NCBI RefSeq assembly: GCF_000764305.2
Contig: NW_025943855.1
Span: 1 to 64,000 of the forward strand
Source of the DNA: Hyalella azteca
Lineage: Eukaryota > Arthropoda > Malacostraca > Amphipoda > Hyalellidae
Direction: 5' to 3'
Length of the DNA: 64,000 nt
The position numbers and the translations under genes are program-made. Shown piece after piece: positions 33,619-43,953 of the stretch (the stretch's first letter is position 1; the number at the start of each line of letters is the position of its first letter). The notes under the pieces are model-generated. The model had not been told where the DNA came from. It made no database searches and saw only the letters and a list, made by a program, of their open reading frames with translations.

Positions 33619-35134
33619 CATGGCAAAGGTGGGTCAGCACCGGCATCAGGAGAGGCTGCTGGTAGCACTGTCAGTTCTGGACTGTCCAGCTCGAAGCAAC
33701 ACATCAGGATTAGGTGTTCCCAGCGTGGATTGATGCCTGCAGGTGCAGGCCAACTGCAGCAGCACATTAATGCTGAGCATATGATAGAAAAATCAATTCA
33801 ATTCCCTGACTGCGAACAATCATGTACCACAAGAAAATCGCTAAAAAAGCAAATCAACTCCAATCATTTGAGAAGAAGTGAACACCATTGCAAATTCTGT
33901 TTGAATTCATGTGCTACTGATGCTGATCCCAAACAGTATGTGGGTTGCAAGGAAATCTTACACAAGAATTGCCATTCTAAATGTTCATCAATGAAGAAGT
34001 TTCACTGCTCTAAGTGCAATTATACTTGCACTAGAAAAAGGGATTTAAAAACTCACTTTCTTAATAAACATTCAACAGAAAAACCTTTCCAGTGTTCCAA
34101 GTGTGAATATGCTTGCGTCAGAAAATATGCCTTGAAAATTCATTTCCTTTCCATGCATTCTACTGAAAACGCTTTTCATTGCTCCAAATGTGATTATGCT
34201 TGCAGCACAAAAAAGAACTTGGATTATCATTTCCTTTCCAAACATTCAGCAGTAAAACCTTTTCAATGTTCTGAGTGTGATTTTGCTTGCGCCTTAAAAG
34301 GGAATTTGAAAAGTCATTTCCTTTTCAAGCATTCAACAATGAAAGCTTTTCAATGTTCCATTTGTGATTATGCTTCTAGCAAACGAAGTACCTTAAAAAG
34401 TCATATCCTCTCCAGGCATTCAACAGTAAAACCTTTTAAATGCTCTGAGTGTGAATATGCTTTCAGCACAAAAAGTGTTTTAAAAAATCATATCCTCTTC
34501 AAGCATTCAACAGTAAAACCTTTTAAATGCTCTGAGTGTGATTTTGCTTGCGCCTCAAAAGGTAATTTGAAAAGTCATTGCCTTTTCAAGCATTCAACAA
34601 TGAAAGCTTTTCAATGCTTGGAGTGTGATTATGCTTCCAGCACAAAAAAAAAGCTTGGAATATCATTTCCTTTCCAAGCATTCAACAATGAAAGCTTTTC
34701 AATGTTCCATTTGCGATTATGCCTCTAGCACACAAAATACCTTAAAAAATCATATCCTCTTCAAGCATTCAACAGTAAAACATTTTAAGTGCTCTGAGTG
34801 TGGTTATGCTTGCACCTCAAAAGGGGCCCTGAAAAGTCATTTCATTTTCAAGCATTCAACAACAAAACCTTTTCAATGCTCGGAGTGTGATTATGCTTCC
34901 AGCACAAAAAAGAGCTTGGAATATCATTTCCTTTCCAAGCATTCAACAATAAAACCTTTTAAATGCCCTGAGTGTGATTATGCTTGCATAACAAAAGAGC
35001 ACTTAAAATCTCATCTTTATAAACATTCAGCAGAAAAACCTTATAAATGCTCTCAGTGTGATTATGCTTGCATCAACAAAATGGATTTGCAAAAACATTT
35101 TTTTGTGAAGCATTCTACAGAAAAACCCTCTTGA
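33619..35134 (+). CDS. C2H2 zinc-finger gene, exon 4: 13 tandem fingers, one frameshift
   Basis: The acceptor is ttttatcaaaag; entry is in phase 0 after a Gly/Ser-rich stretch. Near 33880-33990 a treble-clef-like cluster (CKFC...GCKEILHKNCHSKC) resembles a PHD-type C4HC3 pattern. It is followed by 13 regular C2H2 fingers of the form F-C-S-x-C-x-Y-A-C...L..H..(S/F)KH, joined by STxKPF-type linkers, to a stop at 35132-35134. Finger 8 holds a run of nine A (34644-34652) where a sister finger reads AAAAAAG; one extra A shifts the frame, and fingers 9-13 continue in the +1 frame. This is either a sequencing/homopolymer error or a recent null. The protein is a probable DNA-binding nuclear protein, target unknown. 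Confidence 0.85.
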
Positions 35135-36434
35135 TGCTCCTTAGAGTGTGATGATACGTGTAATGAAAAAGCATATTTGAACAGCATGTACTCTACAGGC
35201 ACCATCAGAAACCATTTTAGTGACCCAAGTGAGAAGATGCATGTGTATGGAGAGAGCTAGACACAGGAATCAAGTGATCATTTCAGACAACAGGACCAAG
35301 CTATGTAGAGTAACTAACCCAATACACCCTCTTCCATGAAGGAAGTGGGGCACAGCTGTATAGTGTCCCTCAAAGGTGGCAGGCGTTCAGAACGGCGTGG
35401 GTATGGAAGAAAACAACAAAGCCTCTCACTTGTTGGGGCTCAGATGCTGTTCATAAGAATGTCAGAATCCATTTTACTGAAAGACTTCATGAGGGGCTGG
35501 AAGCCGTCAGTGTTGTGATGGTGGCAGTCATGCTGCTGGGGTAACTGTGTTGCAGTTATCCCCAGGTTTACTGACTGATAGTTACCAACTTTGATGGTTT
35601 CCTGATACCAGAATGCACTCTTGTATTGTTGTACAATTGATTGACTTTACCAGTAGGTAATTCAGTGACTGTGCAAAACTTACAATGCCTTCAGTTAATT
35701 GAATTTCATCATTTGTTAGTGTCAACATTTGTTTTACATTCTTGCGGGCAGATTTAACTGAATAAGATTTGTTGATGCTAAACAAGCTCAAATGTAATGA
35801 TGTCATAAAATTTAAGATAAGTGATTTTTTTGTTTCTTATTCCCAGAAAATGCTTTATTCATAAAATGGGGATCAATTTATTCTCAATTTTGCTGCTTAA
35901 GGACTGAATCCTTAATATCGATGCCCTGCAATTGAAACAAAATATTTCATGCTGTTAATACTGATACATGCCTTATTGTATGCTTATAATGATACATGCC
36001 TTGAAATGCCGTACTGAGTATTCTAAGGAAAGTTTGCCTGGTGTTCTTAAGCTCTTTTTCTTTGTATTGTAGGTATTACATTTTCTCTTGATAGATATTA
36101 TAACATTCATTTTTGTAACAGTTTCAGCAAACCAAGAATTCGTCTATGTTCCTCAGAAATATCCAACTTCTTAGCTATCCCTATGTTTCCTTTCAATGCT
36201 TGAATTTCTAAAACTGTCTTTCTTAGGTATTCCTAATTTATGGACAACTTAATAAGCAGTGCCAGAATTTTATCAATTTATCCTTTGTAATAAACTTTGT
36301 ATCCTTTGTTCTAACTTTGATCATTAAAAATCAGAAAACGCCAACTTTAACTCACCATTAAATTATCTAGTTGCACCAAGAAGGTTATGAATTCACCTTT
36401 CCCGTGGTTAGAGACTTGCACAACGGCAACAGCA
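35135..36434 (+). other. Probable 3' UTR and downstream of the zinc-finger gene
   Basis: After the stop the frame shows decayed finger-like words (for example a further Cys/His stretch near 35140-35260), suggesting the array was once longer. AATAAA occurs at 36288-36293. No other gene seen. Confidence 0.45.
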
Positions 36435-36832
36435 TCGCTGGCCAGAAGTCCCGACAAGAGTTGCTGGACTGAAGTCCCCTGGAGAGTGGTAGGACAGCGA
36501 AGTGTTGCAGGCCAGAAGTCCCGACGAGAGTTGCTGGACCCCACGACAGTGGTAGGACAGCGAAATGTTGCAGGCCAGAAGTCCCGACGAGAGTTGCTGG
36601 ACTGAAGTCCCCACGAGAGTGGTAGGACAGCGAAGTGTTGCAGGCCAGAAGTCCCGACAAGAGTTGCTGGACTGAAGTCCCCTGGAGAGTGGTAGGACAG
36701 CGAAGTGTTGCAGGCCAGAAGTCCCGACGAGAGTTGCTGGACTGAAGTCCCCACAAGAGTGGTAGGACAGCGAAGTGTTGCAGGCCAGAAGTCCCGAGGA
36801 GAGTGGCAGGACAGCGATGTATTGCTAGGCTG
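36435..36832 (+). repeat. 70-bp minisatellite
   Basis: About six units of 70 bp (one of 64), each with gttgcaggccagaagtcccg, gagttgctggact and gtggtaggacagcgaagt. Starts of the shared word fall at 36503, 36567, 36637, 36707 and 36777. Within a unit, gaagtccc occurs twice, so the 70-bp unit may itself have arisen from a shorter repeat. Open frames on both strands here are artefacts of the array. Confidence 0.92.
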
Positions 36833-37161
36833 GAATTCATTACGAGAATAAGTGAAATTTCTATTGATGGTAAATATCGTGCGAAAAATCCATTGGTGTA
36901 TAAAAAATGGTATAAGTATTAACATCTTTACTAGATACTTGCGTAAGATGTAGGAGCGGTTGACAGGTGGGATAAATAATGAAGAATGTATGATACAATC
37001 TTATTCCAATTACTTCTTAATTTTAATTGCTAAACGCGGAAGCAATTCTCGTGAACGTGTGAGCTATTTCGATGTCGACTGAAATGCATGACGTCATCAC
37101 TCCTCAAGAATGAACTGTAGGATGAGAGTTGCCGCTTGACATGTGACTGCGACATCTGCAG

Positions 37162-37252
37162 GGCGCGCAACATCGGCCTGTTTGTAAGGACCGTGACGTG
37201 CGAGGTTCACTTCATGACTGCTGACGAGGGCTTGAGTGTCGGCGGCCAGAAG
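37162..37252 (+). CDS. Possible isolated exon (30 codons), gene unknown
   Basis: A GC-rich island between acceptor gacatctgcag and donor AAG|GTACTG, read as ARNIGLFVRTVTCEVHFMTA then DEGLSVGGQK. Base composition and third-position GC resemble the guanylate cyclase exons. No neighbouring exon with matching phase was found and no family is recognised, so this is tentative. Confidence 0.3.
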
Positions 37253-37834
37253 GTACTGAGTGAGCAGCAGCACCTGGGCGGTCGGCAGCGCGTCAAGAGG
37301 AGGGGTGTTGCAGTCACTAAAATTACCCCACTTTTGTCAATACATTTCTAACTAATAATGTAATACATGTCAAAAATCTCTTGGCAACGAGTGTTAATGA
37401 ACATGGTTTCGATCTTCAGTGTACACATTATGACTAGAAATCGCCCGAATTTTCATAATTGATCACAATATTTTTAAAATAAAATTATCTGCTGGCGACA
37501 TTAGGAATAATTCAGGACAGGGATGACTAATATGGTCACGCGCTCATCATATTTAAGTGTATAGTTTGATTTAACCTAATAAAACTTGAAGAAGTTTCTG
37601 CAGATTGGCATTAGAAAATTTAATAATCACGATGGAGCCATCGCATGAATTCGTAATTACAAAAATCATATCCATTATGTATTATTCAGAATTTGTCATA
37701 TGAGTACCGCTGTATATGACATTTTAGTAAGTTCGATTAGATCGTTATAACGAAAATTCAACCTAAGCATCACATCGACCAGCAATTATGAATTCGTCAG
37801 TTCACATAATATTGGATGTGAAAACGCCGTTATG

Positions 37835-38300
37835 ACGCGCCTGGTAGAACGTGCATCACAAACCTTCTTTACAACACGCCTGGTATAACGCGTGTCACAA
37901 ACCCTCTTTACAACACGCCTGGTATAACGCGTGTCACAAACCCTCTTTACAACACGCCTGGTAGAACGCGTATCACAAACCCTTTTTACAACACGCCTGG
38001 TAGAAAGTGCGTCACAAACCCTATTTACAACACGCCTGGTAGAATGCGTATCACAAACTCTCTTTACAACACGCCTGGTAGAACGCGTGTTACAAACCGT
38101 CTTTACAAAACGCCTGGTAGAACGTATGTTACAAACCGCCTTTTCAACACACCTGGTTGAACGTTTGTTAGATTGCTTATGCAACGTGTTTGGTATAAAT
38201 CATGTTGAAAAAAAGGCATTTAGAATATGCCTGATAGTATGCGTGTTAAAACGCACTTGCAACACGCCTGGTAGAACGCATGATAAAAACCGCCTGTGCA
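37835..38300 (+). repeat. LINE 5' UTR monomer array (39-bp units)
   Basis: About twelve units of 39 bp with the core acgcctggtagaacgcgtgt and a cacaaaccctctttacaac spacer, becoming diverged toward the right. The array runs straight into sequence shared with the LINE 5' UTR at 29868. Copy 1 of that LINE starts inside the final unit, as expected if these are promoter monomers whose number varies between insertions. Confidence 0.85.
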
Positions 38301-39008
38301 GCTCACCTGGAAGCCTTGTGCAATACGCCAAGTAGAAACACGTCAAAACGCCTGTGCAACACGCCTCAGCGTTTGCACTTGTCCACTTTCTAAGAGGAGT
38401 GAGCTTCAATTATTCACTCGAGAATTCTTGCAAGAACATTCGCACATCATAAATTCTATTTATTCGTAATTTTTTTATTTTCTTATAAATTATAATTGTA
38501 ATTGAGTTGGGAACAAAGTTTAACAGAATATTTACATAGATTGTAACAGGAAATTTCAGTCAATATTGATCGGATAGCTCCGATCTCGAATGATTGGATT
38601 TTAGGCCTCTAAGCAAATTACGAACATTGCAAGAAGCGGCTACTGGCCACAACTACTGTACCTAATCAACGTTGGCGCTGCTATTTTCACTAAGTAAATG
38701 AGCTTGATTTGATACGCTACGATTTCCGGACTTACGTACTCATGGTTCAGAAAGACTAAGGAGTCAGCTGGATTCCGGTTCGAGCTTCGGTCGACTACGG
38801 ACGTGTCACGTGTGTATAGGATAGAGTGAGTACCTTTTTAAGTCGGTGACTAAATGGAAAAGTCTTAATTTTGAGACGGGCACCTATTTGGAGTACCTTG
38901 TTTGTACAAAAAACCAGCAGAATGCCCAAGCCCAAAGCTAAACGTAAGAAAAAAGAACAAGGAGATGGAGCATCAATATCATCCGACTGCTCAGAAAAAC
39001 CACACTAA
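38257..39008 (+). mobile_element. LINE 5' UTR and start of ORF1 (copy 2)
   Basis: About 98% identical to 29868-30605, with a 6-base insertion (cacgtg) near 38805. ORF1 starts at 38932 (MPKPKAKRKKKEQGDGAS) and is cut off after about 25 codons where homology ends (gctcagaaaaaccacac). The remaining ORF1/ORF2 of a LINE of the same type resumes at about 39711, so an internal segment is missing or replaced. Confidence 0.8.
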
Positions 39009-39710
39009 GGATGATGTATTTTTTCGGTGAATTTTCCCGCACATTTTCACTTTTTTTAAGCTATTGCTGTGCACAGTTGGCGCAATGTAATGAAAATTGA
39101 TTATCTTCACGCAATCCTGGCCATCTTTATTTTAGAAGAAATTTTCTCCAAAGTCATATGGCAACCATGGTCAGGAAGATGTGCCAGGTGCGCGGGAATT
39201 TATTTTGTCATTTTAACGACCATCGCGGTGCGCCGTACTACGTTGGTAAAAAAATGCGCCGTGTGCCGTACTTTAGAAAGCTAAAATAACTCGAATGGTC
39301 GAGTTCGGCAACGTTCGCCGGTAAGTGCGCCATGCTGGTGCTCTAGTTACTCATTAGCCTTCAACTGGTCAAGATTGCTGCCATATCTTCTGCTCACTTT
39401 TATCAAACTACATAATTTTCCTTGATAAATTGCCGTCATAATTATGGACAAAAAGGGAACGCTTAAACATAAAAATATCACTTTGGAGACTAAGCTTGAA
39501 TGATGAATTGAATTAAGCAAAATATGATGAATTTTAGTGGAAAAAAAATTATTATGGAACTTTGCTATTTTATGAGGATTCATTATAATTATTCCCATAT
39601 ATTCTTAAGTTTGATTAGCGCAGTTTTGCTTAACACGGTAAAACTCGGGGATTTATTAACCGCATTAATCAAGGGTTTGTTGTACTGCAAATTATGGGGG
39701 TTGTCCTTGT
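39009..39710. other. Unassigned sequence between LINE parts
   Basis: No LINE ORF1 core or other gene was recognised. It replaces the expected middle of ORF1 and could be a separate insertion or a chimeric assembly join. Confidence 0.4.
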
Positions 39711-40416
39711 ATGAAACAAGCCAAACAAGTTGAAAAGGTTCGCTCACACCTTAAGCTATCGTACCGAGATGCCCTGAAATCAGTAAAGGCTACTGCCTCA
39801 GGCCCACAAAACCCTGTTCAGAGACCAGCTCCCTCAATGGCTTCCATAGTACCTCCTGCCCCTGGCAACCCTTCACCTAAATCCAAACCTGCAGAGACCA
39901 AACTATGTCCCACTACCACAACTGTTGTCACACAGACAACCGACATGCAAACAAAACCAACCTTGCAGAACATGCCAGTAGACCAATTCATTGAATTGCT
40001 TATAAAACTCTTGTCTCTATGTAAGCCTAATGAAAGCCCTGAATTTCTGAATGTTGCCACATGACTCATTAAAGATACTTTCCATATTGAACAACCCTCA
40101 AGCCCTCAAGGTTGAACACTGCCCTTCTCAGAGCTCTAGCACAGAACCATACTGTGGCCTAGATGAGATTCTTTTGCCGGAACTCTCACAAATCATTGCC
40201 AATGATGAGATGTCTGAAATAGTTGAACCATCACCAGTACTTGGAGCCCCTCTGCGTCCTCGGATGACGGTGAAGCACAGGAAGGCCACAGCAGCCTATC
40301 CAGTGTCTCAGGATGGGGGTGGTGAACACCGATCTAAGGGTAAGACCATACAAAGCTCAATGACTAGAAATGTTCTTAATACGCCATCCTCAAAATGTCC
40401 AACCAAAAAGAAATGA
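39711..40416 (+). mobile_element. LINE ORF1 C-terminal region (frameshifted)
   Basis: Frame 39711-40064 (SYRDALKSVKATASGPQNPV, Pro/Thr-rich) is followed by 40051-40416 in another frame, ending TKKK. The stop overlaps the ORF2 start at 40395 by about 22 bases, a usual arrangement for two-ORF LINEs. One frameshift near 40055 splits the ORF. Confidence 0.65.
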
Positions 40417-40761
40417 AAGTTCTACAATGGAACTGTCACAGCCTTCATAACAAACTCAGTAATTTCAAACTTCACCTTTATAGTACCAAACCACACATAG
40501 TATGTTTAACAGAGACTTGGCTTACCCCTTCATATGAACCTAAGTTTATTAATTACACAGCCATATATAAGCATAGAGGTGCTGGTCAAGCGGGAGGTGG
40601 ACTGGCCATCCTTATCCGGAATGATGTTAATTATGTTGGTCTTACATTGAATCCCTACCTCCAAGGCAAACTGGAATTCCTAGGACTAACCATTTTTGTA
40701 CAAGGAAACAAACCTATGTCCATTCTCAATATCTACAACCCTAATGAAACAGTGACCCAGC
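40395..40761 (+). mobile_element. LINE ORF2: apurinic-type endonuclease domain (partial)
   Basis: Begins MSNQKEMKVLQWNCHSL and contains IVCLTETWL, GGGLAILIR and ILNIYNP, the standard motifs of the APE-type endonuclease that nicks target DNA for reverse transcription. It stops at the ambiguous base 40762; the catalytic His/Asp end of the domain and the start of RT are missing. Confidence 0.85.
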
Positions 40762-40762
40762 N

Positions 40763-41250
40763 GCCACCTACTAAGGCGTGTTTATGTGGCATTTATACGC
40801 AGCAAGCTGGAGTATGGCAGCAGTGTCATGGGTGAACTCCCTTCTTCCAGCATGAAAATGCTGGACAGTGTTCAAAACAGTGCACTCCGCCTCATATTGG
40901 GAGCTCGTCGTACCTCGCCAATTACATCCTTGGAAGTAGAAAGCTTCCTACCACCACTTCGTCTCCATTTCCGTTTCCTGTTTTGGCTGTTCATGAGGTG
41001 GAGTGTTCGTTATGCTTACTCTCCCATTGATGGCATTGAAGCAAAAATTCCAAGCCTTCTGGGGATATGCCATGCAAAAGAGGAGAGCTCTTGCACCAGG
41101 AATTTTATATGGCGAGTGTGCGACGAATTTCTGCCAATATTTTGTGGGCATCAAAATAAATATAGGGTGGACGACTGGGCATTCACTTGATGTAGCTATA
41201 ACTGGCAAAATTTGGAGCGCGTGTCGGAGGCCAGCTTCGCCCAACTTCAC
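40763..41250 (+). mobile_element. Thumb region of a different LINE's reverse transcriptase
   Basis: Directly after N 40762 the frame reads RSKLEYGSSVMGE and LDSVQNSALRLILGARRTSP then ITSLEVESFLPPL, which belongs after the RT palm. Here it precedes an RT palm at 41318, so the order is scrambled. It is not the matching thumb of the LINE around it, which has its own at 42540-42760. It is a chimeric insertion or a mis-join at the N. Confidence 0.7.
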
Positions 41251-41317
41251 ACTTTAACCATATTCCACTCTTTGGAAGCAGGCCCTGCGGCCTTCCCAGG
41301 GGGGGTTTTGTTGCCGC

Positions 41318-41839
41318 ATGTCGGCAATTGATCAAGTAGCCCGACTGGAAGCTGCCAACCACCGTGCTCTCCACTCAAAGTCAGTACTGCTAGTCTGCTT
41401 TGTTGATCTGAGTAATGCCTTTGACAAGGTGTGGCATACAGGCCTCCTGTGGACCTGTAGGCTGTATAAGCTCAGTTGCTGTGGAGTGCGGGGCGCTCTC
41501 TTAAGGTGGTTTCGTGCTTACCTGAGTGGAAGGATGTTCAAAGTCTTCTTTGAAGGAGAGTACTCTTCCTGTAGACCAATCAAATCTGGGGTGCCCCAGG
41601 GACAGGGAGCAATACTTTCCCCCACATTGTTCAACGTTATGATGAGTGATATGCCCTCCACTCCTGGAGTCTCAGCTGCTGAATATGCTGATGACATCAC
41701 ATTCTTTGTCAATAATCCAAACATCCAAGCAGCCACCAATCAACTTCAAAACCAAATAAACTCATTTGTTAAATGGACTCACAGTTGGGGACTAAAACTA
41801 AACTTAGACAAAACCAAAATTATGTGCTTTACCACCTAG
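41318..41839 (+). mobile_element. LINE ORF2: reverse transcriptase palm with YADD
   Basis: The frame shows SVLLVCFVDLSNAFDKVWH (first catalytic Asp motif), LRWFRAYLSGR, SGVPQGQGAILSPTLFNV (here with a 2-residue insertion, GQ) and EYADDITFF (catalytic YADD at 41684-41695), then LKLNLDKTKIMCF. An in-frame TAG follows at 41837. The duplicate downstream (42105-42600) reads on into the thumb and RNase H. Confidence 0.88.
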
Positions 41840-42600
41840 AAAGTCCACCCTCTCCCCATCCAAGCAAATGGACATAACCTAGAATATGTTCAGCATCACA
41901 AATACCTTGGTGTACTTGTAGTACTAGATGCACCCTGCCTCAAATGGAAGCCTCACATTGAAATGTTGAGAACATCGTGTTTGCCAATCCTTAATCTTCT
42001 CAAATCCATATCCAATAGGCATTGGGGTGCTGATCGCCAAACTCTCTTGAAGCTATACAAAGTTCTACTTCGCAGTAAACTTGACTATGCCTCACCCTTC
42101 TATAGTGCCCCAGGGAGCAATACTTTCCCCCACATTGTTCAACGTTATGATGAGTGATATGCCCTCCACTCCTGGAGTCTCAGCTGCTGAATATGCTGAC
42201 ATCACATTCTGTCAGTAATCCAAACATCCAAGCAGCCACCAATCAACTTCAAAACCAAATAAACTCATTTGTTAAATGGACTCACAGTTGGGTACTAAAA
42301 CTAAACTTAGACAAAACCAAAATTATGTGCTTTACCAACAAGAAAGTCCACCCTCTCCCCATCCAAGCAAATGGACATAACCTAGAATATGTTCAGCATC
42401 ACAAATACCTTGGTGTAGTACTAGATGCACCCTGCCTCAAATGGAAGCCTCATATTGAAATGTTGAGAACATCATGTTTACCAATCCTTAATCTTCTCAA
42501 ATCCATATCCAATAGGTATTGGGGTGCTGATCGCCAGACTCTCTTGAAGCTATACAAAGTTCTACTTCGCAGTAAACTTGACTATGCCTCACCCTTCTAT
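41591..42600 (+). repeat. Internal tandem duplication of about 0.5 kb within the RT
   Basis: 41591-42103 and 42105-42600 are near-identical (both start gtgccccaggga and end cacccttctat). The second copy lacks bases around the YADD codons (reads YAD then ITF, then a stop), and the first has a 6-base insertion and a premature TAG. Either tandem duplication by unequal exchange or an assembly of two LINE copies. Confidence 0.88.
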
Positions 42601-43953
42601 GCATCTGCTGCTCAATCACACTTATCCAAACTCAATGTTCTTCAAAACAGTAGCCTCAGAATTGCTACAGGTTGTCGAAAAACTACTCCGATAATTTCCT
42701 TGGAAATTGAAACCAATTTCCCATCTCTTAAAATCCATAGAGACCAATCAATGTGCAAATACTATGCAAGACTACGACAGTTACCAGAGTGCCCAGCCAC
42801 TAGTGAGCTCCTTCTTGCCAGGCACTCCTGCCCAGAGAATGCATACTGCTCTTTCATCCCGCATACCAGAACAATATTCAATCGCATTGGCCTCTCGTGT
42901 CCACGCCTTGCAACCTCCCCTTTGATTTCGCCACTGCCCCCGTGGTTCAATGTCAACTTCAATATTTTCACCAACTTCAACACTATCCCAAAGTCATCCA
43001 CTTCACCTGCTGCCATCACTCAACTGTTTCATGACATTTCCCAAACTAGGTATGCCAACTGCATTGCTGCTTACACAGATGGGTCACGGGTGGAAGAACC
43101 GGCCTGCTCCACATCAGCAGCTGTGGTTATTCCATCCAGGGGAGTGTGCCTCAGCTGGAAGCTCTGCCCAGAGGTCCAGGTTCTGGAATCAGAACTATTT
43201 GCCATACTTCAGGCTCTCACATGGGCCCAAAATAACCTTCTGTTAAGTGAAAGTTTAGTGATATATACTGACTCACAAAGCTCTCTATTTCTTATTAAAG
43301 ATAGAAGACCTGAGCATTATCTGCCTCTTGTGTTTGAAATTCAAGCAAAACTTTTCTCCTTGAATTCTTCTCATTTAATCAAGCTCCAATTTATCCCCAG
43401 TCACTGTGGAATACCTGGAAATGAAGCAGCAGATCTTGCTGCCAGAGAAGCTCATGCGCTCCGCTACCGCACAGTGACTGCCCCTAGCCGGGAAGAGCTG
43501 GTAAGGGCAATAGATGACGCTATTTCTGTTAGTTGGTGCACATCTTGGCACCAGGAAATCAGGAGTTCAGGAAAGGGGCTCTTCCTTGCTCAGATTAAAG
43601 ACAAATTAGGCTCTTGGCCGTGGGCCTCCCACCCAAATCGGGTAATTGAGACAGCCATAGCTCGCCTACGTACAGGTCATGCTGGTGTTTGGTCACACTT
43701 GGCTTGCTTTGGCTTAGCCCCAAACCCACTCTGCCCCTGTGGTGAAGTAGAAACTGTTCACCACCTCATTTTTTAATGTACCAATCATACCGCTGCCCAT
43801 GCTCAAATGCTAAATAGACTTGCAGTACTTAATGTAATCCCCAACTTGAAAAATCTTCTAGGAGGGGGCCCCTTCCCACTGTTGACTCAGTCAGCAGTGG
43901 TTGAAGCTTTAGCATTGTTCCTCTACTCATTGCATGTTTTAAAATCAATCTAA
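42154..43953 (+). mobile_element. LINE ORF2: RT thumb, RNase H and terminal zinc motif
   Basis: After the palm repeat the frame is open to 43773. It shows the RT thumb (LRSKLDYASPFYASA, LNVLQNSSLRIATGCRKTTP), then an RNase H domain with AAYTDGSR (about 43066), LESELFAI, IYTDSQSS and IPSHCGIPGNEAADLAARE. Near the end is a CCHC-like CFGLAPNPLCPCG...HH. An in-frame TAA at 43774-43776 is followed by 58 more open codons in the same frame to TAA 43951-43953, so it is a single nonsense change. RNase H presence places it in the I/LOA-type group rather than classic Jockey. Confidence 0.88.

Noticed and set aside
36347..36925. Open frames of 151-192 codons on the minus strand
   Set aside because: Artefact of the 70-bp minisatellite.
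37786..38335. Repetitive open frames on both strands (Arg/Val-rich)
   Set aside because: Produced by the 39-bp LINE monomer array (39 is a multiple of 3).
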